Source: an uncultured Prolixibacteraceae bacterium
GTDB lineage: Bacteria; Bacteroidota; Bacteroidia; Bacteroidales; Prolixibacteraceae
NCBI GenBank assembly: GCA_913063265.1
Contig: CAJXZG010000014.1
Span: 19,986-83,985, forward strand
Direction of reading: 5' to 3'
Length of the DNA: 64,000 nt
The translations under genes and the position numbers were made by a program. How positions within the stretch are numbered: the first letter of the stretch is position 1; each line of letters opens with the position of its first letter. Shown here one piece after another: positions 19,365 through 28,246 of the stretch. The notes beneath the pieces were generated by a model. It saw only the letters and a program-made list of their open reading frames with translations. It made no database searches and was not told where the DNA came from.

Positions 19365-20765
19365 TTAAGGATTTACTTTAATGATTACTCTCTGGTATCG
19401 GGTAAGCGCTGGTTTGCCATTGTCTGTTACCGCAAGCACAAAATGAATTTCTTTGGGTTCTTTTACTTTAGGAGCTTCAAAAACCATAATGGCTTCATTT
19501 TTTTTCTCAGGGCTGATCCAGGCTGGAAATGTTCCTGCTTCCCGGTAATGGATCCATTCGAATTTCAATTGATTATTATCTGGATCGCTTGAATTGGAGG
19601 CATCCAGTTTTATTGAATCTCCGGATTTTACTTTTAGCACATTACTGTGATTTAATTTGGCAACCGGTGGGTGGTTCGCATTATCGTAATTTTGCAAGCA
19701 CCAGTCCATTCTTGCTTCAAAATCGTTTTGATAATGATCTCTCCAACGCCAGATGGAAGCTTGTTCATTAATATATATTGTTCCATCAACTTCTACCCAG
19801 TCTTTTGCATTGGTCCAGATTTTTCGTTCTTCCGGCTCGTGATAAAAGATTTGTGTGTGTGGTTGATAGAATTCATAACGTCCGCCCCATGAACCCCAGT
19901 GGGGATTTTCTGAAAAGCCCAGCCCGTTATTTATTAAATACATAAAGGATGGGCTATCTCCCTCCATAATATATTCGATATCGGGATACTGTTCTCCTAA
20001 CGGACCATGTCCTTTTTGAATATGCTTGTCAACCCATTCGTTGTCGATGCTGTATTTGTCTGCTCCACTTGGGAAATGGTAGTGACGTTCTCCGGCAATT
20101 CCGGTCCAGGTGGCATAATAATAGCTGTCTGCACCTTCTTCATGATAACCCGGGCTAACGATATAAAACAAATCTGGAAAAGTATTTCTCATCCATGGAC
20201 CGGAATTGTCCTGGTCTGATATGGTATAAACTCTTAATTTTTTTACAAACTCTTTGACCTCTTCCGGCGAACGGGTTTGTTTTACTTTCCAGAGTGCCTG
20301 AGCCAAACAATTGGCACCACCCCACACGGGCACCCAAAGCGGACGTGGATCATTTTTGTCTGCCATTTTTATTATCCACTCCGATCCTTCTGAATCTTTA
20401 CCTTCGCCAACTGCTGCCATTCCAAAATCGGTGTAACCTTTTTTAATTCTTTCTTTTAGAAAAGAATGTGTTGGATAGCCTAACTCATGTTTTTCAAGAT
20501 TGTCGCGAACCAGGCCATAAGCGTCCACAATTTCATGAATTCGCCAATCGGCAATTTGGTCGCGCTGCCAGCAGGATGTTGTGGCAACAATTCCTTCCAC
20601 ATCAAACTGGTTAGAATACAAAAGAAAACGTACCAGTGATTCAGCATCGTCAGGTTCATTTTCAATATCGGTAAGAATTAGAATTCGATATTTTTGTTGT
20701 TCCTCTCCTGCATTTGCTGATAATAAAAATAAAGCACACAGAATTAGGCTAAGAGTGAATTTCAT
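19365..20765 (-). CDS. DUF1593 nucleoside-hydrolase-like exported protein (second of tandem pair)
   Basis: A 466-residue paralogue of the adjacent DUF1593 protein, with the same order: signal peptide (1-19), RILILTDIENEPDDAESLVRF with the full Asp cluster, VWGGANCLAQALWKVK, SPSFMYLINNGLGFSENP, and a C-terminal Ig-like domain (LKVKSGDSIKLDASNSSDPD). The motif EPDDAESLVR is closer to the family standard than the GEVDDHSSMIR of its neighbour. It is read first in the pair, which suggests duplication and divergence. The reaction is unknown; hydrolysis of an N- or O-glycoside is an inference from the fold. Confidence 0.88.
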   Translation of the reverse strand: MKFTLSLILCALFLLSANAGEEQQKYRILILTDIENEPDDAESLVRFLLYSNQFDVEGIVATTSCWQRDQIADWRIHEIVDAYGLVRDNLEKHELGYPTHSFLKERIKKGYTDFGMAAVGEGKDSEGSEWIIKMADKNDPRPLWVPVWGGANCLAQALWKVKQTRSPEEVKEFVKKLRVYTISDQDNSGPWMRNTFPDLFYIVSPGYHEEGADSYYYATWTGIAGERHYHFPSGADKYSIDNEWVDKHIQKGHGPLGEQYPDIEYIMEGDSPSFMYLINNGLGFSENPHWGSWGGRYEFYQPHTQIFYHEPEERKIWTNAKDWVEVDGTIYINEQASIWRWRDHYQNDFEARMDWCLQNYDNANHPPVAKLNHSNVLKVKSGDSIKLDASNSSDPDNNQLKFEWIHYREAGTFPAWISPEKKNEAIMVFEAPKVKEPKEIHFVLAVTDNGKPALTRYQRVIIKVNP

Positions 20766-20776
20766 AATTATCGGTT

Positions 20777-20784
20777 TAGTTTTG
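20777..20784 (+). promoter_or_regulatory. Candidate -7 promoter box for the isomerase-like lipoprotein gene
   Basis: TAGTTTTG fits TAnnTTTG exactly and lies 51 bp ahead of the ATG at 20835, within the 69-bp divergent intergenic region. Confidence 0.42.
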
Positions 20785-20834
20785 AAATCAAAGTAAAGAA
20801 ATTATACTTTAGTAAACAATCAAAACTGATAATC

Positions 20835-21704
20835 ATGAATGGTCTGAAATTAATATCATTTGTAAGCTTGTTTTTAATTCTAATATCATGTAATCCAAAA
20901 CCAAAAAGCGAGATTCAATTGGATATGGAAAATTATTTTGCCTGGTGTATTGTACCTTTTGATAGCGAGAAGCGAACTCCTGAACAACGAATTGAAATGC
21001 TTAAAGAGCTGGGATTTACCTCATACGCTTACGATTGGCGGGTAGAACATTTACCTGAGATGGTTATGGAATTCAAGCTTGCAAAAGAGAACAACATTAA
21101 GGTGAATGCAGTTTGGTTGTGGATCGACAAAAACGATTCAATTGGAAGGCTCACTGAAAACAACAAAAAAGTTTTGCAATCTGTAAAAGAAGCCGGACTT
21201 AAAACACAAATCTGGATGAGCTATCCGGAAAACTATTTTGAAAACATGTCGGATGAAGAAAGTCTAAAATCCGCAGTTTCAATGATTTCTTATTTATGTG
21301 ACGAGGCCTCAAAAATTAATTGTAAAATTGGGATGTACAACCATGGTGGCTGGTTTGGTCACCCTGATAATTTAGTCAAAATTGCAGAAGCTATTCCGGA
21401 AAAAGAGCCTGGTATTATTTTCAACTTTCATCACGCTCATCATTTATTGAAAGATTTTCCGGTATTAGTTAAAAATATGATGCCACATCTTTGGGCGGTA
21501 AATCTGAATGGTATGAATCCGCCAGCTGACGGACCAAAAATTCTTGAAATTGGTCAGGGAACCGAAGAAATAAAAATGATTAAAGTTCTTGAAGATGCCG
21601 GATACAAAGGTCCATGGGGAATTTTGGGACATCGGATGGATGCTGATGTGGAATTGGTACTAAAAGGGAACCTTAAGGGTTTGAAATCAATAGAAGGTAA
21701 ATAG
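20835..21704 (+). CDS. Xylose-isomerase-like TIM-barrel lipoprotein
   Basis: A 289-residue lipoprotein: the hydrophobic leader ends at the lipobox LISCNPKP (Cys near 19). The body is an AP-endonuclease-2/sugar-phosphate isomerase-epimerase TIM barrel: EQRIEMLKELGFTSYAYDW, IKVNAVWLWIDK, CKIGMYNHGGWFG, and GIIFNFHHAHHL with candidate metal-binding His residues, ending VLEDAGYKGPWGILGH. Secreted members are common beside carbohydrate genes in Bacteroidota but their substrates are mostly unknown. It is divergent from the DUF1593 pair across 69 bp and may share regulation with it. Confidence 0.85.
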   Translation: MNGLKLISFVSLFLILISCNPKPKSEIQLDMENYFAWCIVPFDSEKRTPEQRIEMLKELGFTSYAYDWRVEHLPEMVMEFKLAKENNIKVNAVWLWIDKNDSIGRLTENNKKVLQSVKEAGLKTQIWMSYPENYFENMSDEESLKSAVSMISYLCDEASKINCKIGMYNHGGWFGHPDNLVKIAEAIPEKEPGIIFNFHHAHHLLKDFPVLVKNMMPHLWAVNLNGMNPPADGPKILEIGQGTEEIKMIKVLEDAGYKGPWGILGHRMDADVELVLKGNLKGLKSIEGK

Positions 21705-22006
21705 TTTTTTAAGTACACAATTTTGAATTTCATCAAATTTCCTACAATCAAACTATGTAAACATATTACCAAGATATGCAAAAATAATATCAGCTCTGAT
21801 TTGATAATCCCTTTATATTTGAAGAGTTAAAAATTAACTGAATGGAATAGCGCTCTTAGATATTGAAATTTTTCACTGCTTGTTAAAGTATTGAAAATCA
21901 ATAACTAGAAGGAATTGTGCATCGATTATACAAAAGTATTTATTCAAGCGCAAAAAACAGATAGTACTACCTGCGAAATGTAGAATTTAAACCGGGATCT
22001 GATAAA
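21705..22006. other. Intergenic leader of the glucuronoxylan operon
   Basis: About 300 bp without a gene. It contains a TATATTTG box and a short palindrome (described separately) some 190 bp before the GH140-like start codon. No long hairpin or riboswitch-like structure was recognised by eye. Confidence 0.55.
21814..21839 (+). promoter_or_regulatory. Candidate promoter and operator of the glucuronoxylan operon
   Basis: TATATTTG at 21814-21821 fits the TAnnTTTG -7 consensus. Four bases later AGTTAA-AAA-TTAACT (21825-21839) forms a perfect 6-bp inverted repeat that would overlap the transcription start. This would make a leader of about 180 bases. The evidence is pattern only. Confidence 0.3.
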
Positions 22007-23398
22007 ATGTATAAATCAATTCAATTTTTAATAATCCTTTTGATTTTGGTTTCAAACCTGACATCATGTAATAAAAGAAACTCAAAACCTCCACTATTAA
22101 AGATTTCAGAAAATCAGCGTTTTTTGATGGATGAGAAGGGAGAACCATTTTTTTGGTTAGGTGATACAGGATGGCTTTTATTTTCAAAATTAAACAGAGA
22201 GGAAGCTGAATTATATCTTAGCGATCGCGCAGCAAAAGGATTTAATGTAATTCAGGTGATGGTTCTTCATCAGTTAAAACTGACCAATTTTTATGGTGAC
22301 TCTGCCCTTGTAAATGGCGATGTTTCAAAACCAAAAACGCTACCCGGGAATTCAATAGAAAAAGGGGAATATGATTATTGGGATCATGTAGACTTTATTA
22401 TTGATTTGGCTGAAGAAAAAGGGATATATATGGCACTTGTTCCGGTTTGGGGTTCTAACGTAAGATCTGGCAAGGTAACAGGTGAACAGGCCAATAAATA
22501 TTCTGAGTGGCTGGCTAAAAGATACGCACAAAGAAATAATGTTATTTGGCTTAATGGGGGCGACGTAAAAGGAAGCGATTATACTGCTGTATGGAATATA
22601 ATCGGGAATAATCTCAGAGAATATGCACCAAATCATTTGATCACATTTCACCCCTTTGGAAGAACAAAATCTTCCATGTGGTTTCATGACTCAGACTGGC
22701 TCGATTTTAACATGTTTCAGTCAGGACATCGCAGATACGATCAGGATGATACTGAATTAGCATACGGACAGGACAACTGGAAATATGTTCGCGACGATTA
22801 CAAGCTTTTCCCGGTAAAACCAACCATCGATGGGGAACCTTCCTATGAAGGCATTCCGCAAGGATTACACGATCCTGCTGAACCGTACTGGAATGATAAC
22901 GATTTACGGCGTTATGCCTTTTGGTCGGTATTTGCAGGTGCTTTTGGTTTTACTTATGGTCATAGCGCAGTAATGCAGATGCATAAACCGGGAGACAAAA
23001 AACCTTCTTACGGAGTTCGGGAATATTGGACGAAAGCCATCAATTCACCCGGTGCCTCGCAAATGAAACACTTAAAAAATCTAATGCTTTCAAAACCTTT
23101 TTTTGAGCGAATACCAGACCAAAGTATTATCGGAGAGGAGGGAACAAGGTATGATTTTATTATAGCGACACGAGGAGAAAATTATGCTATGATCTACAAT
23201 TATCTTGGGCGTCAAATGCAAATCAATATGGGAATAATTGAAGGGGAGAGTGTAAAAGCTTCATGGTTTAATCCGCGGACAGGTGAAACAACGTTTATCA
23301 ATAATTTTGAGAACCAGGGAATAATTGAATTTGACCCCCCGGGGAAAAAGAAGGAAGGAAACGATTGGGTGTTGTTGTTGGAAACATTGCAACAATAA
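22007..23398 (+). CDS. GH140-like (DUF4038) glycosidase, lipoprotein
   Basis: A 463-residue lipoprotein with lipobox LTSCNKRN (Cys21). RFLMDEKGEPFFWLGDTGWLLF opens the DUF4038 TIM barrel, a family that includes the GH140 apiosidase of gut Bacteroides. The acid/base candidate Asp186 is in WLNGGDVKGSD and the nucleophile candidate Glu277 is in PTIDGEPSYEG, close to the positions reported for the apiosidase. A small C-terminal beta-sandwich (about 380-463, ending VLLLETL) follows. The specificity is uncertain: its place at the head of a glucuronoxylan operon argues for a xylan-linked sugar rather than apiose of rhamnogalacturonan II. The next gene starts 36 bp later. Confidence 0.85.
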   Translation: MYKSIQFLIILLILVSNLTSCNKRNSKPPLLKISENQRFLMDEKGEPFFWLGDTGWLLFSKLNREEAELYLSDRAAKGFNVIQVMVLHQLKLTNFYGDSALVNGDVSKPKTLPGNSIEKGEYDYWDHVDFIIDLAEEKGIYMALVPVWGSNVRSGKVTGEQANKYSEWLAKRYAQRNNVIWLNGGDVKGSDYTAVWNIIGNNLREYAPNHLITFHPFGRTKSSMWFHDSDWLDFNMFQSGHRRYDQDDTELAYGQDNWKYVRDDYKLFPVKPTIDGEPSYEGIPQGLHDPAEPYWNDNDLRRYAFWSVFAGAFGFTYGHSAVMQMHKPGDKKPSYGVREYWTKAINSPGASQMKHLKNLMLSKPFFERIPDQSIIGEEGTRYDFIIATRGENYAMIYNYLGRQMQINMGIIEGESVKASWFNPRTGETTFINNFENQGIIEFDPPGKKKEGNDWVLLLETLQQ

Positions 23399-23434
23399 GG
23401 AAATGAAAACTGGAGGCATGAATGACAAATTGGA

Positions 23435-26155
23435 ATGAAAATAATGAATAGAATTAATACTGCACTGATATTGTTAATGATACCTTTTTTGCTAAAGGCA
23501 CAACAAATAAAAGTTGATGGTAATGTAGAGCATCAAACCATCGATGGATTTGGAGGCATGAACCATACCACCTGGGTAAAAGATTTTAACGACGACCAAA
23601 GACAGAAGATTTTTGGCAATGAACCTGGAAATATGGGATTAAGTATACTACGTATTCATATCGATCCCAATTCAGGAAGGTTTAAAGATCATTTACCTAC
23701 AGCAAAATTTGCACAGGAACATGGCGCGAAAATTTTTGCCACACCATGGGATCCACCTTCCAATTTGCTTGAAAACAATGGAGATGACACCTATATTCCT
23801 GAAAGCAATTATGGTGCATACCTGAATCACCTGAATTCATTTGATGCTTTTATGAAAGATAATGGCGTACCCCTTTATGCCATTTCTGTTCAAAATGAAC
23901 CGGATATAGGTGAATGGGCAGGATGGACACCGGCACAAATCTTTAAATTCGTAAAAGAATATGCACAGCATATTAACAACAAGGTTATTGCTCCTGAATC
24001 TTTCCATTTTGACTGGAAATATTCTGATCCCATTCTAAAAGATTCTACGGCAAGTTCTCATGTTGATATTATTGGCGGACATATTTACGGAGGAGGATTA
24101 AAAGATTATCCTCTTGCCCGGCAGAAAGGTAAGCCCGTTTGGATGACCGAACACCTCACCGGTCATGAATCGCCCGAAGTTAACACATGGCCGCTTGCCC
24201 TCAGTCTGGCAAAAGAAATTAACGATTGTATGCTTGCCAATTTTAATGCCTATGTATGGTGGTATATTCGTCGATATTACAGTCTGATTACCGATGATGG
24301 AAACATATCGCATAAAGGTTATGTAATGTCGCATTTTTCAAAATTTGTTCGCCCAAATGCCATTCGAATTGATGCTGTTGTTTCTTCTGTGCCAAATGTA
24401 TATGCAACTGCATATAAAACCGATACCAGTCTTACAGTCGTTGCTATTAACCGAAATGCCATAAACAAACAAATTCAGCTTTCTGTTAATAATGTGAATT
24501 TTGAACAACTGACAGCATTTACTTCAACCAATGGAACTTATTTGAAAAATACCGGGACTTTAATTGAATCAGACGGGATGTACACGGTTACTTTACCTCC
24601 TTACAGTATTTCAACATTTACATCAACACCGCAAGCCGGAGGAAAATTCAATAATATTTTCCCGGTTGCTTATTTAGGAGATGAGATTCAAACAATTAAC
24701 GATGAGGATTTAAACGGGATTGAAAAAGTTGTGTTTGATGCTTCGGAATGTTATGACCCAGATGGTGAAATAATGAACTATTCATGGGCTTACAATGGGG
24801 AGCAAATTTCGGTGGACACAGTTATAGAAATGGAATTGCCGGTTGGAACGCATACACTCACACTTACAGTAACAGATAACGACGGAGCCAGGGATATTGA
24901 AAAAATTACAGTAAATGTTGAATCGACTTTTACCACCGAACTATGGTTTGAAGCTGAATGTGCCAATGTGGGTTTAAATTGGGAATTGGGATATCACGAT
25001 GAAGCTTCAAATACCACATTTGTAAACAGTCCTGAAGGGATTGAGTTTTCAGGATTCGCTTCAGAAATCAGACATAATCAGATTGCCATTCCTTTTTCGG
25101 TGTTGGAAGAAGGAAACTACAAAATCTGGGGACGTGTAATTACTCCCTCAGCAGATGACGATTCATTTTGGATAAAACTGGATAAATCGGCATGGATACC
25201 CTGGAATGGAATTCCTACAGGTGATAGCTGGCATTGGGATGATGTTCACAATGTTTCGGATGACCAACCGGTAAGTTTTTATTTACGTGCAGGAAACCAT
25301 ACTTTGTATGTAGGCATTAGAGAGGACGGGGCCCTGCTCGATAAAATATTAATAGCGAATACAGGTTTGGTGCCAACCGGTTTGGGCGGAGATGCTGAAA
25401 GTTGTAACGCAATTACAAGAACTACAAAACTATGGTTCGAGGCAGAATGTATGAATGTGGGAAGCACATGGGAACAATTAAAAGATGATGAGGCTTCTAA
25501 TCAGGGATATGTAACAACACCGGAAGGAACCGAAAATACTTCGTCTGCATCTTCAGACACAAACGACCAGTTAAATGTAACTTTTAATATCACGGAACCG
25601 GGACTTTATAAGGTTTGGGGAAGGGTTATTACATCAAATGGTAACGATGATTCTTTCTGGGTTAAAATGGATGAAAACGAATGGATAAACTGGAATCAGA
25701 TTCCAACAGGAAATAGCTGGCATTGGGATGATGTGCACGATGGTGGTCAGGAGAACAATGTAAAATTTAATTTAACTACCGGGAAACATACTTTGTATAT
25801 TTCTTTCAGGGAAGATGGAGCTTTGCTGGATAAGTTGCTGATTACTAATGCAGATACTATTCCTGTTGCATTGGGTGGTGAGGCAGAATCCTGCAATTTG
25901 GTTGGTGTAAATAATATGGATAATAACCGACAAATAATTATTTATCCCAATCCCACAGAGCATAAACTAAATATATTTTTCCCGGAGTTAAGGGCTGATA
26001 TTTCAATCTATACAATAAATGGCATTGAGATTTATAGTGCTAAAAATTTGCTGTCAAAAACAGAAATAGATATTTTAGACTACAATCCCGGGATTTATTT
26101 TGTAAAAATTGAAAACGAACATCAAACTGTAATAAAAAAAGTAATTAAAAAGTAA
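23435..26155 (+). CDS. GH30_8-type glucuronoxylanase with PKD, two CBM-like domains and T9SS sorting domain
   Basis: A 906-residue secreted endo-xylanase. The signal peptide ends near residue 22 (the start could also be the ATG at 23444). The GH30 barrel (about 24-395) has acid/base Glu155 in SVQNEPDIG, nucleophile Glu239 in VWMTEHLTG, and the Arg pair 279-280 in WWYIRRYYSL, the Arg that in subfamily 8 recognises the 4-O-methylglucuronate branch. A PKD domain follows (about 404-498). Two related beta-sandwich domains, about 502-657 and 662-820, share LWFEAEC, SWHWDDVH and REDGALLDK and are probably carbohydrate-binding. Residues 832-906 (IIIYPNPTEHKLNIFF ... YFVKIENEHQTVIKK) are a type A Por/T9SS sorting tail, so the enzyme is placed at the cell surface or released. 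It should cut the xylan chain at positions set by glucuronate branches. Confidence 0.94.
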   Translation: MKIMNRINTALILLMIPFLLKAQQIKVDGNVEHQTIDGFGGMNHTTWVKDFNDDQRQKIFGNEPGNMGLSILRIHIDPNSGRFKDHLPTAKFAQEHGAKIFATPWDPPSNLLENNGDDTYIPESNYGAYLNHLNSFDAFMKDNGVPLYAISVQNEPDIGEWAGWTPAQIFKFVKEYAQHINNKVIAPESFHFDWKYSDPILKDSTASSHVDIIGGHIYGGGLKDYPLARQKGKPVWMTEHLTGHESPEVNTWPLALSLAKEINDCMLANFNAYVWWYIRRYYSLITDDGNISHKGYVMSHFSKFVRPNAIRIDAVVSSVPNVYATAYKTDTSLTVVAINRNAINKQIQLSVNNVNFEQLTAFTSTNGTYLKNTGTLIESDGMYTVTLPPYSISTFTSTPQAGGKFNNIFPVAYLGDEIQTINDEDLNGIEKVVFDASECYDPDGEIMNYSWAYNGEQISVDTVIEMELPVGTHTLTLTVTDNDGARDIEKITVNVESTFTTELWFEAECANVGLNWELGYHDEASNTTFVNSPEGIEFSGFASEIRHNQIAIPFSVLEEGNYKIWGRVITPSADDDSFWIKLDKSAWIPWNGIPTGDSWHWDDVHNVSDDQPVSFYLRAGNHTLYVGIREDGALLDKILIANTGLVPTGLGGDAESCNAITRTTKLWFEAECMNVGSTWEQLKDDEASNQGYVTTPEGTENTSSASSDTNDQLNVTFNITEPGLYKVWGRVITSNGNDDSFWVKMDENEWINWNQIPTGNSWHWDDVHDGGQENNVKFNLTTGKHTLYISFREDGALLDKLLITNADTIPVALGGEAESCNLVGVNNMDNNRQIIIYPNPTEHKLNIFFPELRADISIYTINGIEIYSAKNLLSKTEIDILDYNPGIYFVKIENEHQTVIKKVIKK

Positions 26156-26158
26156 AAG

Positions 26159-28219
26159 ATGCCCAAAATGAAATATCCTGTTTTTTTAATAATTCTATCA
26201 TTCAGCTTTTTATACATAAATGCCGAAGATGGACATAAACTCTGGTTGAGAAATGAATACTCTAACCAGGTAAACGTTGTTGTCAAAAAAGAGTCTGAAA
26301 TTCTGGACATTGCAAAACAGGAATTAAAAAACAACTGGCGGGGCGAAAATGGAGCAGTCATAAAACTGGTGTTAAAAAAAGACAAAAGAATACAAGATGA
26401 TGGTTTTATATTGAACCCAGATGAAATTCGGGCTAACACAGAACTTGGAATATTATATGGTGCTTTTGAGTTGTTACGCAAACAACAAACACAGCAAAAA
26501 ATTGAAGAGAAAGTATTTAATCCTTCCTATCAGCTTCGTTTGCTAAATCACTGGGATAATTTGAATGGCTCGGTAGAAAGAGGATATGCCGGTTCATCAA
26601 TTTTTTGGAACAAGGATGAGGATGATTTAACGGTAACTGAAAAGGACATAAAATTATGGAGTGAATATGCAAGGGCAAATGCCTCGATTGGTATAAACGG
26701 AACGGTGATTAATAATGTAAATGCTTCACCCAGGGTATTAAAAAAAGAATCGTTGGAACGAATAAAGGTTATTGCCGATGTTCTTCGTCCCTACGGAATT
26801 CAAGTATTTCTTTCGATAAACTTTGCTTCTCCTGCAATTATTGGGGGACTGGAAACCTCTGATCCTCTAAATAAAAATGTCATTGACTGGTGGAAGGAAA
26901 AAGCAAAAGAAATTTATAAGATTATTCCTGACTTTGGAGGTTTTCTTGTAAAAGCAAGTAGCGAAGGTCAACCCGGGCCACACGATTTTGGAAGATCTCA
27001 TGTTGATGGTGCAAATATGCTTGCCGGTGCTGTTGAACCTTTTGGTGGTATTATCATGTGGAGAGCATTTGTGTACAGCGCAAAAGAAGACGACCGTGCA
27101 GAACAGGCTTATGCTGAATTTTTTCCTTTTGACGGACAGTTTAGAGATAACGTGATTATTCAGGTAAAAAACGGGCCAATCGATTTTATGCCCCGCGAAC
27201 CTTTTAGCCCACTCTTTGGTGCTATGAAAAAAACTCCCCTGATGCCCGAATTGCAAATTACACAGGAATATCTTGGGCATTCCATTCATTTGGTTTTTCT
27301 TTCAACCATGTGGGAGGAATTTTTAAATAGCGATACATACCAGGAAGGAGAGGGTAGTACAGTAGCCAAATGTACTGATGGTTCAATTTTTGAACAAAAA
27401 ACTGCAATTGCAGGTGTGGCAAATATTGGAAAAGATATCAATTGGTGTGGACATCATTTTGCACAATCTAACTGGTATGCATTTGGAAGACTGGCCTGGG
27501 ATAACCAACTCACCAGCGAACAAATTGCTGATGAATGGATAAAACTTACATTCAATCCTGATGTGAAATCAAAAACAAGTTTTTCAAAAGATTGGAAAGA
27601 AAACTTTTTGAAACCGGTTAAAAGTATGATGCTGGAAAGCAGAGAAGCTGCTGTGAATTATATGATGCCTCTGGGTTTACACCATATTTTCCAGGCTCAC
27701 CATCATTATGGACCCGGGCCGTGGTGGGAACTACCCGGTGTAAGAAAAGACTGGACAAATCCGTACTATCATCGTGCTGATTCTATGGGTGTTGGTTTTA
27801 ACAGAACGGTAACCGGGACAAATGCGGTGGCTCAGTATCACGAACCTTTGCGTTCTCAGTTTGGAGATTTGAAATCTTGCCCCGAAAAATACATTTTATG
27901 GTTTCATCATGTACCCTGGGACCATAAAATGAAAAGTGGTAAAATCTTGTGGGATGAAATGTGCTATCGGTATGATGATGGAGTAAGTCAGGTTCGGCAA
28001 TTCCAGGTAATCTGGGATAAAATACATCCTTATGTAGATGCAGATCGATTTGAAGCCGTTCAGAGAAAATTACGTGACCAGGCTAAAAATGCCCAGGTTT
28101 GGAAAGATGCCTGTTTGCTTTACTTTCAGACATTTAGTAAAAAAGTTATCCCTTTTGATATCGAACGCCCCATTCACAATCTTGATGATTTGAAAAAGGA
28201 TGACATGGATAAAGCATAA
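26159..28219 (+). CDS. aguA: GH67 alpha-glucuronidase, exported
   Basis: A 686-residue GH67 enzyme that removes (4-O-methyl)glucuronic acid from the non-reducing end of aldouronic xylo-oligosaccharides. The signal peptide ends near residue 22. The acid Glu269 lies in KASSEGQPGP, and the two base carboxylates are Asp342 in NGPIDFMPRE and Glu370 in LQITQEY. These three are spaced exactly as E292, D365 and E393 of the Cellvibrio japonicus enzyme. The HHYGPGPWW segment in the C-terminal helical domain is also typical. The ATG lies 3 bp after the stop of the GH30 gene, so the two are probably translated together; the products of GH30_8 are natural substrates. Confidence 0.96.
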   Translation: MPKMKYPVFLIILSFSFLYINAEDGHKLWLRNEYSNQVNVVVKKESEILDIAKQELKNNWRGENGAVIKLVLKKDKRIQDDGFILNPDEIRANTELGILYGAFELLRKQQTQQKIEEKVFNPSYQLRLLNHWDNLNGSVERGYAGSSIFWNKDEDDLTVTEKDIKLWSEYARANASIGINGTVINNVNASPRVLKKESLERIKVIADVLRPYGIQVFLSINFASPAIIGGLETSDPLNKNVIDWWKEKAKEIYKIIPDFGGFLVKASSEGQPGPHDFGRSHVDGANMLAGAVEPFGGIIMWRAFVYSAKEDDRAEQAYAEFFPFDGQFRDNVIIQVKNGPIDFMPREPFSPLFGAMKKTPLMPELQITQEYLGHSIHLVFLSTMWEEFLNSDTYQEGEGSTVAKCTDGSIFEQKTAIAGVANIGKDINWCGHHFAQSNWYAFGRLAWDNQLTSEQIADEWIKLTFNPDVKSKTSFSKDWKENFLKPVKSMMLESREAAVNYMMPLGLHHIFQAHHHYGPGPWWELPGVRKDWTNPYYHRADSMGVGFNRTVTGTNAVAQYHEPLRSQFGDLKSCPEKYILWFHHVPWDHKMKSGKILWDEMCYRYDDGVSQVRQFQVIWDKIHPYVDADRFEAVQRKLRDQAKNAQVWKDACLLYFQTFSKKVIPFDIERPIHNLDDLKKDDMDKA

Positions 28220-28246
28220 GCGGCTAATTTAAATTTATAAACCATT

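Noticed and set aside
24940..25895. Repetition in the GH30 gene considered as a tandem DNA repeat
   Set aside because: The two units are related only at the protein level and are better described as two domains.
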